From positions 1 through 7,449 of the forward strand of contig DNBB01000022.1 in the NCBI GenBank assembly GCA_003484685.1: a DNA stretch of 7,449 bases. Reading direction: 5' to 3'. The DNA is from Candidatus Babelota bacterium (GTDB lineage Bacteria > Babelota > Babeliae > Babelales > Babelaceae). A program made the translations under genes and the position numbers. This document shows positions 1 to 6,180 of the stretch, one piece after another (the stretch's first letter is position 1; each line of letters opens with the position of its first letter). The notes under the pieces are model-generated. The model was not told where the DNA came from. It did not search any database and saw only the letters and a list, made by a program, of their open reading frames with translations.

Positions 1-1
1 C

Positions 2-997
2 AGTGGGGCTGGCCTTTTAACCAATGCGTTACAAGCAGCAACAACGCTTGAGCTTGGTGAACATGAACGTGTTCTTGCTGCGCTTCCGCTTTGCCATAGT
101 TATATGCAGAATACCTGCGTGTGGTCGCCTTTGTTGGTAGGCGCAACGGTGATAGTTGTCCCTAAAATTACTCGCAAAGCCCTTTTGAAAGGGTTTGGCG
201 AACGTCCAACAGCGGTACTTGGTATCCCGCAGCTCTTTGGTCTTTTGTGCCGTATGCGTGACTTTGATTTTTCGACGGTTACCCTCTGTTTTTGTGGGGG
301 TGATGCATTGCATGCACCTATTAAGCGTGCTTTTGAACTGGTGTATGGGAGGCGGCTCTCTAATGGGTATGGATTAACCGAGATGGGTCCGTTGATAGCG
401 GTTAATCTTTTTGATGGGGAAACGCCTGAATATTGTGTCGGTGAGCCGGTTTATGGAGTTGCAATTCAAATTCGTGCTGAAGATGGGCATGCGTTAGCAA
501 CAGAAGAAGTTGGTGAAGTTTGGGTGCATGGTGAAAACGTTATGATGGGGTATTATCAAGCACCTGAGGCCACCAATGCTATTCTTCAGGATGGTTGGCT
601 GAATACTGGGGACTTGGGTTGGTGTACTGCGCGCGGTGAGTTAGTGATCAGTGGGCGCTCCAAGGATTTAATAATCAACAAAGGGATCAATATCTACCCT
701 CAGGAGGTTGAGGCGGTTATTTCGCGCTACCCAGGTGTTTTACAGGTTGCTGTTGTAGGCGTTGTTGTTGATGATGAAGAGGTGCCGGTCGCTTTTGTTA
801 TGAGTGAGGATGAAACATTGCTTTCTGGGGTCGCTTCTGTACATCTTAGTTCATACTGCCAACAACACCTTGCCTTTTACAAAACGCCTCGTTGGTTTAT
901 CATAAAAAGAACGTTGCCGGTAACGTCAACGGGAAAGATAGATAAAAAAATATTACGGATTGAGGCTGCATCGATACAAGCAAAAACTAAGGAATAG
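2..997 (+). CDS. AMP-forming acyl-CoA / acyl-acid synthetase, C-terminal part (5' end outside window)
   Basis: This is an open frame from the left edge with 331 visible residues; the N-terminal part, including the P-loop-like TSGTTG motif, lies outside the window. ANL-superfamily enzymes adenylate a carboxylic acid with ATP and then pass it to CoA or a carrier protein. Visible core motifs, numbered from the first visible codon, are LPLCHS at about 28-33, NGYGLTE at 121-127 (adenine/acyl-AMP binding), WLNTGDLG at 199-206, GRSKDLIINKG at 218-228 (hinge to the mobile C-terminal domain), and PVTSTGKIDKK near the end. The last motif carries the expected catalytic lysine at about residue 312. The C-terminal domain is complete and ends in TAG. 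The stop is 2 nt before the ABC transporter start, so the two are almost certainly one operon. The overall pattern favours a fatty-acid ligase (acyl-CoA, acyl-AMP or acyl-ACP) over a peptide-synthetase domain, but the substrate is not determinable. An internal ATG at 104 is not the start, because the same frame is open upstream and homologous. Confidence 0.9.
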   Translation, partial: SGAGLLTNALQAATTLELGEHERVLAALPLCHSYMQNTCVWSPLLVGATVIVVPKITRKALLKGFGERPTAVLGIPQLFGLLCRMRDFDFSTVTLCFCGGDALHAPIKRAFELVYGRRLSNGYGLTEMGPLIAVNLFDGETPEYCVGEPVYGVAIQIRAEDGHALATEEVGEVWVHGENVMMGYYQAPEATNAILQDGWLNTGDLGWCTARGELVISGRSKDLIINKGINIYPQEVEAVISRYPGVLQVAVVGVVVDDEEVPVAFVMSEDETLLSGVASVHLSSYCQQHLAFYKTPRWFIIKRTLPVTSTGKIDKKILRIEAASIQAKTKE

Positions 998-999
998 TC

Positions 1000-2844
1000 A
1001 TGCGTACCTTATTTCATCGTTGGGCAGGATGGGCGACAAAAAATAACGCACGCCATTACCCAATAGATTTTTCAAAACCATGGTGGATGGTCTATGCCCC
1101 CCATATTGGCAAAATTCTGGTTGTTTGCCTTTCTATGACTATTTTTCAATCACTTGATTCGTTGTTTCCCATTATTTTGGGATGGGCAATTGAGCGACAA
1201 AGTATCGGATTTCTTATTTTATGTATGACGCCATACTTTGCGGAAGAAATTTTTAGCTGGTTTGTTACTCGTCCGCTTTTTACACGCTTGTATTCGCAGG
1301 TTCAGGGAAGCTTTCGTTTTTCGGCATATGAGTTTTTTTTATCAGTAGATCCGATTTTTCATGCGCGGCGCGCCAGCGGAATTACCATTGGCAAGGTCCG
1401 AAGGACCTCGGATGCGTTCTTTTATTTTACTAAAACAGCATTAGACGATTTTTATCCATTTGTTGTTGTTATGATTACGACCATGATAATGCTCTTTTTG
1501 AGTAGCCCTTTGCTTGGTGCGGTTGTTGGGGTAATCTTTGTTGTTTTGGGCTTAATTGTGGCGCTTATTACGACGCGTGTTACCTTTGCACTCGAGCAAA
1601 CATACAATAAGGAAGATGACCGGCTGAACAAGATTGGAGTCGAGATTATTAATCGGGCATCATTTATGCGCACGGTTTTTGCAAGTGATACGGTGCGTGG
1701 TAAATTGGAGCGCCGTTCACTCGGGCTTATCGGTGCAGAAGGAATCTTTTTTATGTCGCATCGCTTGATGCGAGGAGTCTTGGTTTTCTTTTATCTTCTT
1801 TGTATTTTAGTAGTTTCATCCCTGCTTATTTATCTAATTAATAATGGGGTTTTTACGAAGGTTTATGCACTTTCACTTTTGGTCCTTGTTTTGCGCAGTA
1901 CGAAGTTTGTTCTCAAGCTTGATGGTTATGTGGCGTCAGTTGTTTCTGCGTATCGTAAGATTATTGATTTTTATGCCTATGCACATACATATGGTAAGCA
2001 AACCTTTCCGGTTTTTAAAACTGATCGCTATGCCGGGGTTGAGAATAATGCGACGTGCCAAACAGAGGACATTTCAATCGTGCTGGACCATGTAACGGTC
2101 GCGTATCTTGAAGGTGAGCCACTTTTGTACGATATTTCCTCGTATATTTCTATTGCACGGCATGAACCAAATAAGTTGTTTGGCGTAATCGGTCCCTCGG
2201 GGATCGGAAAGACGACACTGCTTTCTGTTCTTGGCGGGCAACTGCGACCTGTGGGTGGGCGCGTGCTGGTAAACGGGTGTGACCTTTATCAGCTTAATGA
2301 TTCCCAGCGGCAGCATTTGGTTGCTTTGCAAGGACAAACATCGATTAACCTTCTGGGTTCTCTGCGCTACAATCTTTTGTTTGGTTTACCTTCTTCTGTT
2401 GCTATCGAAGACGCTTATCTCATTGAGTTGTTGCAGACTGTAGGTTTGTGGCATTTGTTTGAAAGTGAAAAGGGGTTGCAGACGTTTGTGGGTGAAGGCG
2501 GAACAACGCTTTCTGGCGGGCAACGGCAACGTCTTAACTTTGTAAACTTGTATTTGCGCGCGAAGCATTTTAAGCCCTCTGTTATTTTGATTGATGAGCC
2601 AACTAGTAGCTTGGATGAGGTAAGTGAGCAGCGTATTACGCAGATGATCTCAGAACTTGCGCACGATAGTTTGACGTTGGTTATTGCTCATCGCATTAAA
2701 ACGCTTGATGGCGCGAACAAGATTTTAGACTTTTGCTTGATTAACGAAACAAAAGAGTTGGTATTTCATACACGTCAAGAGTTAGAGCGGCTTTCACCGC
2801 ACTATCGCCAACTGGCTTCCGGATTGGTGGTGCAAGAAGAGTAG
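1000..2844 (+). CDS. ABC exporter half-transporter (permease fused to ATPase)
   Basis: This 614-residue protein has the exporter layout: a membrane domain of about six hydrophobic segments (about 37-60, 66-86, 151-170, 172-192, 257-280, 284-306) followed by a nucleotide-binding domain (about 358-605). It would work as a dimer in the inner membrane, using ATP to export a substrate. The ATPase looks fully active: A-loop Y369, Walker A GPSGIGKT at 398-405, Q-loop Q446, signature LSGGQRQRL at 504-512, Walker B VILIDEP with catalytic E533, D-loop SSLD at 536-539 and switch H564. The size is typical of MsbA-, LmrA- or HlyB-like half-transporters, and there is no N-terminal peptidase domain. The start is supported by AAGGA at 989-993, which overlaps the stop of the upstream acyl-activating gene 2 nt away. 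That coupling suggests a lipid or acylated substrate, which is inference only. The gene could form a homodimer or pair with an unseen partner. Confidence 0.93.
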   Translation: MRTLFHRWAGWATKNNARHYPIDFSKPWWMVYAPHIGKILVVCLSMTIFQSLDSLFPIILGWAIERQSIGFLILCMTPYFAEEIFSWFVTRPLFTRLYSQVQGSFRFSAYEFFLSVDPIFHARRASGITIGKVRRTSDAFFYFTKTALDDFYPFVVVMITTMIMLFLSSPLLGAVVGVIFVVLGLIVALITTRVTFALEQTYNKEDDRLNKIGVEIINRASFMRTVFASDTVRGKLERRSLGLIGAEGIFFMSHRLMRGVLVFFYLLCILVVSSLLIYLINNGVFTKVYALSLLVLVLRSTKFVLKLDGYVASVVSAYRKIIDFYAYAHTYGKQTFPVFKTDRYAGVENNATCQTEDISIVLDHVTVAYLEGEPLLYDISSYISIARHEPNKLFGVIGPSGIGKTTLLSVLGGQLRPVGGRVLVNGCDLYQLNDSQRQHLVALQGQTSINLLGSLRYNLLFGLPSSVAIEDAYLIELLQTVGLWHLFESEKGLQTFVGEGGTTLSGGQRQRLNFVNLYLRAKHFKPSVILIDEPTSSLDEVSEQRITQMISELAHDSLTLVIAHRIKTLDGANKILDFCLINETKELVFHTRQELERLSPHYRQLASGLVVQEE

Positions 2845-2871
2845 GCTGCTTGCTTGTTTTTTGTTTTTTTT
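2832..2871 (+). terminator. Intrinsic terminator of the synthetase-ABC operon
   Basis: GCAAG-A-AG (2832-2839) pairs with CT-G-CTTGC (2846-2853), giving seven base pairs with one A/G mismatch around a six-base loop. A T-rich tract broken only by two Gs follows at 2854-2871. The hairpin contains the ABC gene stop codon (2842-2844), so transcription would end almost directly after translation. This marks the end of the operon. Confidence 0.7.
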
Positions 2872-2906
2872 AGTATTAGATTCAGATGCGTAGCATCGGT
2901 ATTTTA

Positions 2907-2980
2907 GGGCCTGTACGAAAGATTGAATTCTATGTGTAAAGATCAATGTATCACTGAGAAGTTGCTCTTCGTACCGGTTT
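2907..2980 (+). repeat. Long-range inverted repeat in the leader region of the cysteine synthase-like gene
   Basis: GTACGAA (2913-2919) is the perfect reverse complement of TTCGTAC (2968-2974). Past one T/C mismatch the pairing continues outward, with CC at 2910-2911 to GG at 2976-2977 and then three possible G-U pairs. This gives about twelve pairs closing a 48-nt loop. It could be a structured RNA or a degraded element, or it could be chance. I recognise no riboswitch or tRNA consensus in it. Confidence 0.35.
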
Positions 2981-3060
2981 GTCGTGATATGCGTCTGTTA
3001 TTGCGTATGATACGCAAAGATCTAGATATCAAGGTTGCCGAGATAAGGGTACTATTTTAA
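2932..3060 (+). CDS. Possible 42-residue small protein (doubtful)
   Basis: ATG to TAA gives 42 codons within the 298-nt gap. The product begins MCKDQC, contains two basic stretches (CRDMRLLLRMIRK) and ends AEIRVLF. There is no good Shine-Dalgarno sequence; only a weak purine stretch, GAAAGA at 2917-2922, lies nine bases upstream. The frame also overlaps both inverted repeats of this gap. It has no family resemblance I can name. It may be a real small protein, a leader peptide, a gene remnant or an accidental open frame, and accident is the most likely. Confidence 0.18.
   Translation: MCKDQCITEKLLFVPVCRDMRLLLRMIRKDLDIKVAEIRVLF
3001..3017. promoter_or_regulatory. Perfect 17-nt palindrome, candidate operator
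   Basis: TTGCGTAT and ATACGCAA are exact reverse complements around a single central G. The site lies about 80 nt upstream of the consensus -10 box at 3097-3102 and 126 nt upstream of the cysteine synthase-like start. Eight-base half-sites with an odd centre are typical of dimeric regulator operators. The regulator is unknown, and no second copy of the site was seen in the window. Confidence 0.35.
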
Positions 3061-3096
3061 ACAATACTTTTCTCTCTGTGCTTGTTCCCTATTCCA

Positions 3097-3102
3097 TATA
3101 AT
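3097..3102 (+). promoter_or_regulatory. Consensus -10 box (TATAAT) for the cysteine synthase-like gene
   Basis: A perfect TATAAT lies 40 nt upstream of the start codon, predicting transcription from about 3109 and a leader of about 33 nt. No good -35 hexamer sits 16-18 nt upstream (the sequence there is CTCTGT-like), so the promoter may be weak or depend on an activator. The palindrome at 3001-3017 could be the activator site, which is inference. The gene also carries a strong Shine-Dalgarno sequence, AGGGAG at 3133-3138, four bases before ATG. Confidence 0.45.
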
Positions 3103-3142
3103 TCTTTTTTCTGCGGTCTCTAGTAAAACGCTAGGGAGTAAA

Positions 3143-4057
3143 ATGCGTTACGAAAGTTTGTTACACGCGATTGGTCACACGCCATTGGTTAGAGTTCCTT
3201 TTGATGTGCCACCCCGTATTTATGCAAAGCTTGAATACATCTCTCCAGGGGGAAGTATAAAAGATCGGTCCGCCTATTTTATGGTTCAGCAGGCTGAGAA
3301 AGAAGGGGTACTCCAGCCAGGCGGCACTATTATTGAGGCTTCATCCGGCAATCAAGGTATTGCCGCAGCTATGATTGGGGCAGCAAAAGGCTATAAGGTT
3401 ATTATTACGACGACAGAAAAAGTTAGTAAAGAAAAGTGGGATACGCTGACGGCATACGGTGCTGAGGTGGTTATTTGCAAGCCAACACTTGATCTTCATG
3501 ATCCAGAGGGATATTACGAAGTTGCACGCCGTATTCATGAGCAGACACCCAATTCGCTATTTATGGCGCAGTATTTTAACCAAAATAATCCCTTGGGCCA
3601 TTACTATTCTCTTGGGCCCGAAATCTGGGATCAAACGGGTGGACAGCTAACGCATTTTATTGGTGCCGTAGGTAGTTGCGGTACCGTTGGTGGCGCTGGT
3701 CGCTACATTAAAGAGCGTAATCCTAATGTGGCAGTAGTTGGTGTTGATTCAGCTACATCATATCGTTCTACCGGCGGCAATCCTAAGCCTTATAAGCTTG
3801 AAGGAATTGGCGTTGACTCAGACTCGCCGCTCTTGGAGCAAGCGCCGATTGATGAGATTATTGGTGTACACGATGATGATGTGTTTCCTATCATGAAGCG
3901 TTTAGCGCGAGAATATGGCTTTTTGGTTGGGCCATCGAGCGGCGCTGTTGCCTATGCTGCATATGAGTATGCTAAAAACCTTTCACCAGATGATTTTGTT
4001 GTTATTGTGTTTGGTGATTCTGGCCGCGCTTATTTGACCAAAGGATTTTATAATTAA
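3143..4057 (+). CDS. PLP-dependent cysteine synthase / cystathionine beta-synthase-like enzyme
   Basis: This 304-residue protein belongs to the fold-type II PLP family that performs beta-replacement on serine or O-acetylserine to make cysteine or cystathionine. Visible sites are GHTPLV at 11-16, PGGSIKDR at 35-42 with the PLP Schiff-base lysine K40, a substrate-binding loop SSGNQG at 67-72 (usual form TSGNTG), a phosphate-binding loop GSCGT at 177-181 (usual form GTGGT), EGIG at 220-223, and GPSSG at 263-267 whose serine should contact the PLP ring nitrogen. The middle stretch (EKVSKEKW, PEGYYEVARR, NNPLGHYYSLGPEIW) resembles the cystathionine beta-synthase catalytic core. However, there is no N-terminal haem region and no C-terminal CBS-domain pair, so it is a bare catalytic core. 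No O-acetyltransferase, cystathionine lyase or sulfur-transport gene is adjacent. It has its own promoter-like box and terminator, so it is probably monocistronic. The fold is certain; the exact substrate is not. Confidence 0.92.
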   Translation: MRYESLLHAIGHTPLVRVPFDVPPRIYAKLEYISPGGSIKDRSAYFMVQQAEKEGVLQPGGTIIEASSGNQGIAAAMIGAAKGYKVIITTTEKVSKEKWDTLTAYGAEVVICKPTLDLHDPEGYYEVARRIHEQTPNSLFMAQYFNQNNPLGHYYSLGPEIWDQTGGQLTHFIGAVGSCGTVGGAGRYIKERNPNVAVVGVDSATSYRSTGGNPKPYKLEGIGVDSDSPLLEQAPIDEIIGVHDDDVFPIMKRLAREYGFLVGPSSGAVAYAAYEYAKNLSPDDFVVIVFGDSGRAYLTKGFYN

Positions 4058-4067
4058 CTTCTTAGGC

Positions 4068-4106
4068 GCGAAGGAGTGCCGTTAGGGTGGCGAACAACTC
4101 CCTCGC
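4068..4106. repeat. Imperfect hairpin between convergent genes
   Basis: GCGAAGGAGT (4068-4077) pairs with ACTCCCTCGC (4097-4106) with one A/C mismatch, and inner GCC (4078-4080) can pair with GGC (4089-4091). No T-run follows on either strand, so it is not a classical intrinsic terminator. It lies in the 3' untranslated region of the cysteine synthase-like gene, just beyond the stop of the convergent hydrolase. It may protect mRNA 3' ends or be a copy of a dispersed palindromic repeat; one window cannot tell. Confidence 0.45.
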
Positions 4107-4112
4107 TATCGG

Positions 4113-5381
4113 TTAGCAAAGTAGACCTTTGAGGATGCCATTACAGCGAACCTGTATGGCATCCTTTTCTGTTTGGCTCATGCGATTATGCCAGAAATTC
4201 CAGGCATATGACTGAAGCGATGTGATAAATTCTGGTTCAATAAAATCAAAATATGTTTTTTCGGTAGAGAAGCGTTTACGGGTGTAAGCGAAGCCCTCGT
4301 CTGTTTTGTAACAAAAAACTTCATCGTGCTCAGAAGATGGGCAATCACGATAATGAGCAACGATAGCAGGTGCAAGTAGGGCTGCAGGTAGTGGTGAAAG
4401 AGGAAAATGACGGCGGCAAAAGATGGTGACATCGGGCCAGCCAAAAATCCACATTTCGAGGTGTCCCGGTGACTTTTCAATGGTTCGGTTGGAGTTATTT
4501 GGTTGGTGTAGGTTGTTTTTGGCGGTTAGGGTAAGTTCAATTTCAACTTGCTTGAAGTTTGGGGGAAAGGACTCATGATGTTTTTTGTGAAAACGACGGC
4601 GGGGGAAAGTGCCCCGTGTTGAGAAAAGATCCAGGATGCTCGCCATATCGTGGCGTGAGTAGATGCTGTAAATATTTTTAAAAAGCGGGCTGTAAATATA
4701 GTCTTCAGATTCGACGATTACTGGGGTTCCTAACATGATGAGTTCGTCGATTTGAAATGGAAGTTCTTCTTTTGATTTATCACGCCAGTATTCGAGGTTA
4801 AGGGCAATATTTGATCCATGACTATAGGTGACGAGCCGTACTTTTAGATTTGGGAATGTTTCTTTTTTTTGTTTTACATATTGAGAAAGTTCTTCAAAGA
4901 GCTCTTTTGCATCTTGTACACGTTGTAGGTGGTTTATGGCTCCGGACCAGCCAAAAGTTAGCCATTCTACTGCTGTTTGTTCCGGAAAATAGCGTTTTTG
5001 GATGATATCATATAGGCGGGCAAATAGTTCTGCTGAGTTTTGTTCTTTGTTCTTCATTTCTATGGGGCGAAGACCGGGGAGTTGTGCTGCTTGGGCGGCA
5101 TACGAATAGGGATGCTCACGTAAGCATTCCATAAGCCGTTGGTAACGCGTTCCGTCAATCGATCTTTTCAGTAAAGTAAGTATTGTCTCAAAATTCATAA
5201 GCTTTTCAACGCCAAGGGTTCCATGGATAAAAATGGTTACCCATGGTTCTTGCGGTAGAGCTGCTATGCTTTTAGGGCTTTGTAGGTTTGCTTGCAGGCG
5301 TGAAAAGGCCTCGTGATGAATTGTGGCACTTTGTGCTATGGCCAATAACCCGACGATATGAAGAATAGCATTCTTCTTCAT
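4113..5381 (-). CDS. Secreted alpha/beta hydrolase (lipase/esterase-like), unknown substrate
   Basis: This 422-residue protein starts MKKN and has a Sec signal peptide: a basic start, a hydrophobic core to about residue 16, and cleavage near 18-19. Alpha/beta-hydrolase hallmarks are IFIHGT with H53-G54-T55 (oxyanion-hole strand-loop), FGWSG at 143-147, and the nucleophile elbow TYSHG at 185-189. The elbow puts S187 as the nucleophile, with threonine in place of the first glycine of GxSxG. Plausible partners are D245 (SRHDMAS) as acid and H307 (PGHLEM) as base; these are assigned by position only. The protein probably cleaves an ester or lipid in the periplasm or outside the cell. The same motif set occurs, as far as I recall, in repeated hypothetical secreted proteins of Dependentiae-like bacteria. 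The start is the ATG at 5379-5381, seven residues inside the longest frame, because AGGAG lies seven bases upstream and the signal peptide begins there. It is divergent from the LOG gene and convergent with the cysteine synthase-like gene. Confidence 0.8.
   Translation of the reverse strand: MKKNAILHIVGLLAIAQSATIHHEAFSRLQANLQSPKSIAALPQEPWVTIFIHGTLGVEKLMNFETILTLLKRSIDGTRYQRLMECLREHPYSYAAQAAQLPGLRPIEMKNKEQNSAELFARLYDIIQKRYFPEQTAVEWLTFGWSGAINHLQRVQDAKELFEELSQYVKQKKETFPNLKVRLVTYSHGSNIALNLEYWRDKSKEELPFQIDELIMLGTPVIVESEDYIYSPLFKNIYSIYSRHDMASILDLFSTRGTFPRRRFHKKHHESFPPNFKQVEIELTLTAKNNLHQPNNSNRTIEKSPGHLEMWIFGWPDVTIFCRRHFPLSPLPAALLAPAIVAHYRDCPSSEHDEVFCYKTDEGFAYTRKRFSTEKTYFDFIEPEFITSLQSYAWNFWHNRMSQTEKDAIQVRCNGILKGLLC
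4132..4168 (+). terminator. Strong hairpin terminator for the cysteine synthase-like gene, nested in the hydrolase gene
   Basis: AGGATGCCAT (4132-4141) is exactly complementary to ATGGCATCCT (4156-4165). After a bulged T at 4142, ACAG (4143-4146) pairs with CTGT (4152-4155) around the five-base loop CGAAC. The stem has fourteen pairs, with TTTT at 4165-4168 on the plus strand and no T-run on the minus strand, so it is oriented to end plus-strand transcription. It sits 75 nt after the enzyme's stop codon, inside the last codons of the convergent hydrolase gene. Confidence 0.7.
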
Positions 5382-5388
5382 TGCTTGA

Positions 5389-5393
5389 CTCCT
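5389..5393 (-). promoter_or_regulatory. Ribosome binding site that fixes the hydrolase start
   Basis: On the minus strand AGGAG lies seven bases before the ATG at 5379-5381. The ATG seven codons further upstream (5400-5402) has AAGGGG only two bases away, which is too close. The downstream start also gives a clean signal peptide. Confidence 0.75.
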
Positions 5394-5402
5394 GCTCCCC
5401 AT

Positions 5403-5468
5403 TTCCCCTTATTTGTAGTATAAGCAGAAGGGCGGAGTAAAAAGAAAGAAAAAAAAAGGAAAAATGGT
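5403..5468. promoter_or_regulatory. Divergent promoter region between hydrolase and LOG genes
   Basis: The two start codons are separated by 87 nt. On the minus strand, TATACT (plus positions 5417-5422) is a good -10 box placing the hydrolase start of transcription near 5410; its -35 is weak. On the plus strand, TATAAG (5419-5424) overlaps the same bases, so one AT core could serve both directions, although TTGACT at 5385-5390 is too far from it for a standard spacer. The plus strand from 5424 to 5467 is almost pure purine and ends in AAGGA (5456-5460), eight bases before the LOG start. Confidence 0.4.
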
Positions 5469-6164
5469 ATGAAGTTGTTTTTTGAGCGGATCTGGGGTGT
5501 TATTCGATCTTCGTGGTCGTTATTACGTGTTTTGCCACAATGGATTGTGGGAACATGGAAGCTTATGCGCCTTAAGCGACCAATTGTAACGGTATTTGGT
5601 GGCAAGCGGCTTGGAAATGCAAGCATGTATGAAAAGCTTGCATTTGAAATGGGACAAAAGCTGGTAACTGCGAATATATCGGTTATCACTGGCGGCGGGC
5701 CTGGTGTTATGCGCGCAGCCAATTGTGGGGCAGCGGCTGCTTCCAATGGTGCGATACGATCTATGGGCATTGGCGTGAACGGCCTGAACATAGATGAGCC
5801 GGTTAATGAGTGCGTTCAAGAGTATCAGCTAACTGATTATTTTGCTGTGCGTAAGCATTTTTTGACGTTCTATTCAAGTGGTTTTATTATTTTTCCAGGT
5901 GGCTTTGGAACCCTTGATGAATTATTTGAGATCCTCGTTTTAATGCAGACCAACAAGCGGCCTGAAGCGCCTATTGTACTTGTTGGAAGAGCTTATTGGG
6001 AGCCCTTGTTGTCTTGGGTCGAAAAATCGGTAAAAGAGGGCTTTGTGCCCCAAGTACATGCAGATTTTATTACAATCACTGATGATATTGACGAAGCCCT
6101 TGCTCAAATGGTTATGACTTGTAAAAAGGTGCGTAGGCTACCGATGGGCAAAACGGTTTCCTAA
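5469..6164 (+). CDS. LOG-family (TIGR00730) nucleotide phosphoribohydrolase
   Basis: This 231-residue Rossmann-fold protein belongs to the family long mislabelled as lysine decarboxylases. Characterised members hydrolyse a nucleoside 5'-monophosphate (AMP or cytokinin riboside monophosphate) to the free base and ribose 5-phosphate. Visible motifs are TVFGGKR at 41-47, TGGGPGVMRAAN at 74-85, VRKHF at 127-131 with R128, and PGGFGTLDE at 143-151 with E151; this Arg-Glu pair is the family's catalytic set. The ending IVLVGRAYWEPLLSW is typical of the longer bacterial branch. The first 36 residues are an aromatic- and arginine-rich, probably amphipathic extension ahead of the catalytic core, and could aid oligomerisation or membrane contact (inference). 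The start has AAGGA eight bases upstream; another ATG at 5464 is out of frame. The gene is divergent from the hydrolase and appears monocistronic. Its stop is 16 nt from the stop of the next, convergent gene, with no terminator hairpin in that gap. Confidence 0.9.
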   Translation: MKLFFERIWGVIRSSWSLLRVLPQWIVGTWKLMRLKRPIVTVFGGKRLGNASMYEKLAFEMGQKLVTANISVITGGGPGVMRAANCGAAAASNGAIRSMGIGVNGLNIDEPVNECVQEYQLTDYFAVRKHFLTFYSSGFIIFPGGFGTLDELFEILVLMQTNKRPEAPIVLVGRAYWEPLLSWVEKSVKEGFVPQVHADFITITDDIDEALAQMVMTCKKVRRLPMGKTVS

Positions 6165-6180
6165 CTTTTTATCTCACTTT

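Noticed and set aside
1394..1408. AGGTCC-GAA-GGACCT hairpin in the ABC gene
   Set aside because: Only six-base arms, no T-run, and inside an intact well-conserved coding frame; best explained by chance.
2885..2897. GATGC-GTA-GCATC inverted repeat after the ABC terminator
   Set aside because: Too short to support a function on its own; noted only as part of the leader region.
2845..3142. tRNA, T-box or SAM-type riboswitch in the gap
   Set aside because: No cloverleaf, T-box sequence or known aptamer core could be recognised; only unassigned inverted repeats are supported.
4641..4655. CGCCA-TATCG-TGGCG hairpin in the hydrolase gene
   Set aside because: Five-base arms in coding sequence with no terminator or promoter context.
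5382..5402. Seven-residue N-terminal extension of the hydrolase (start at 5402)
   Set aside because: Its ribosome site is too close to the ATG, it would displace the signal peptide, and the downstream ATG has AGGAG at ideal distance.
6165..6180. Bidirectional terminator between the convergent LOG and secreted-protein genes
   Set aside because: The 16-nt gap has T-runs but no stem of useful length; only a two- to four-pair interrupted pairing is possible.
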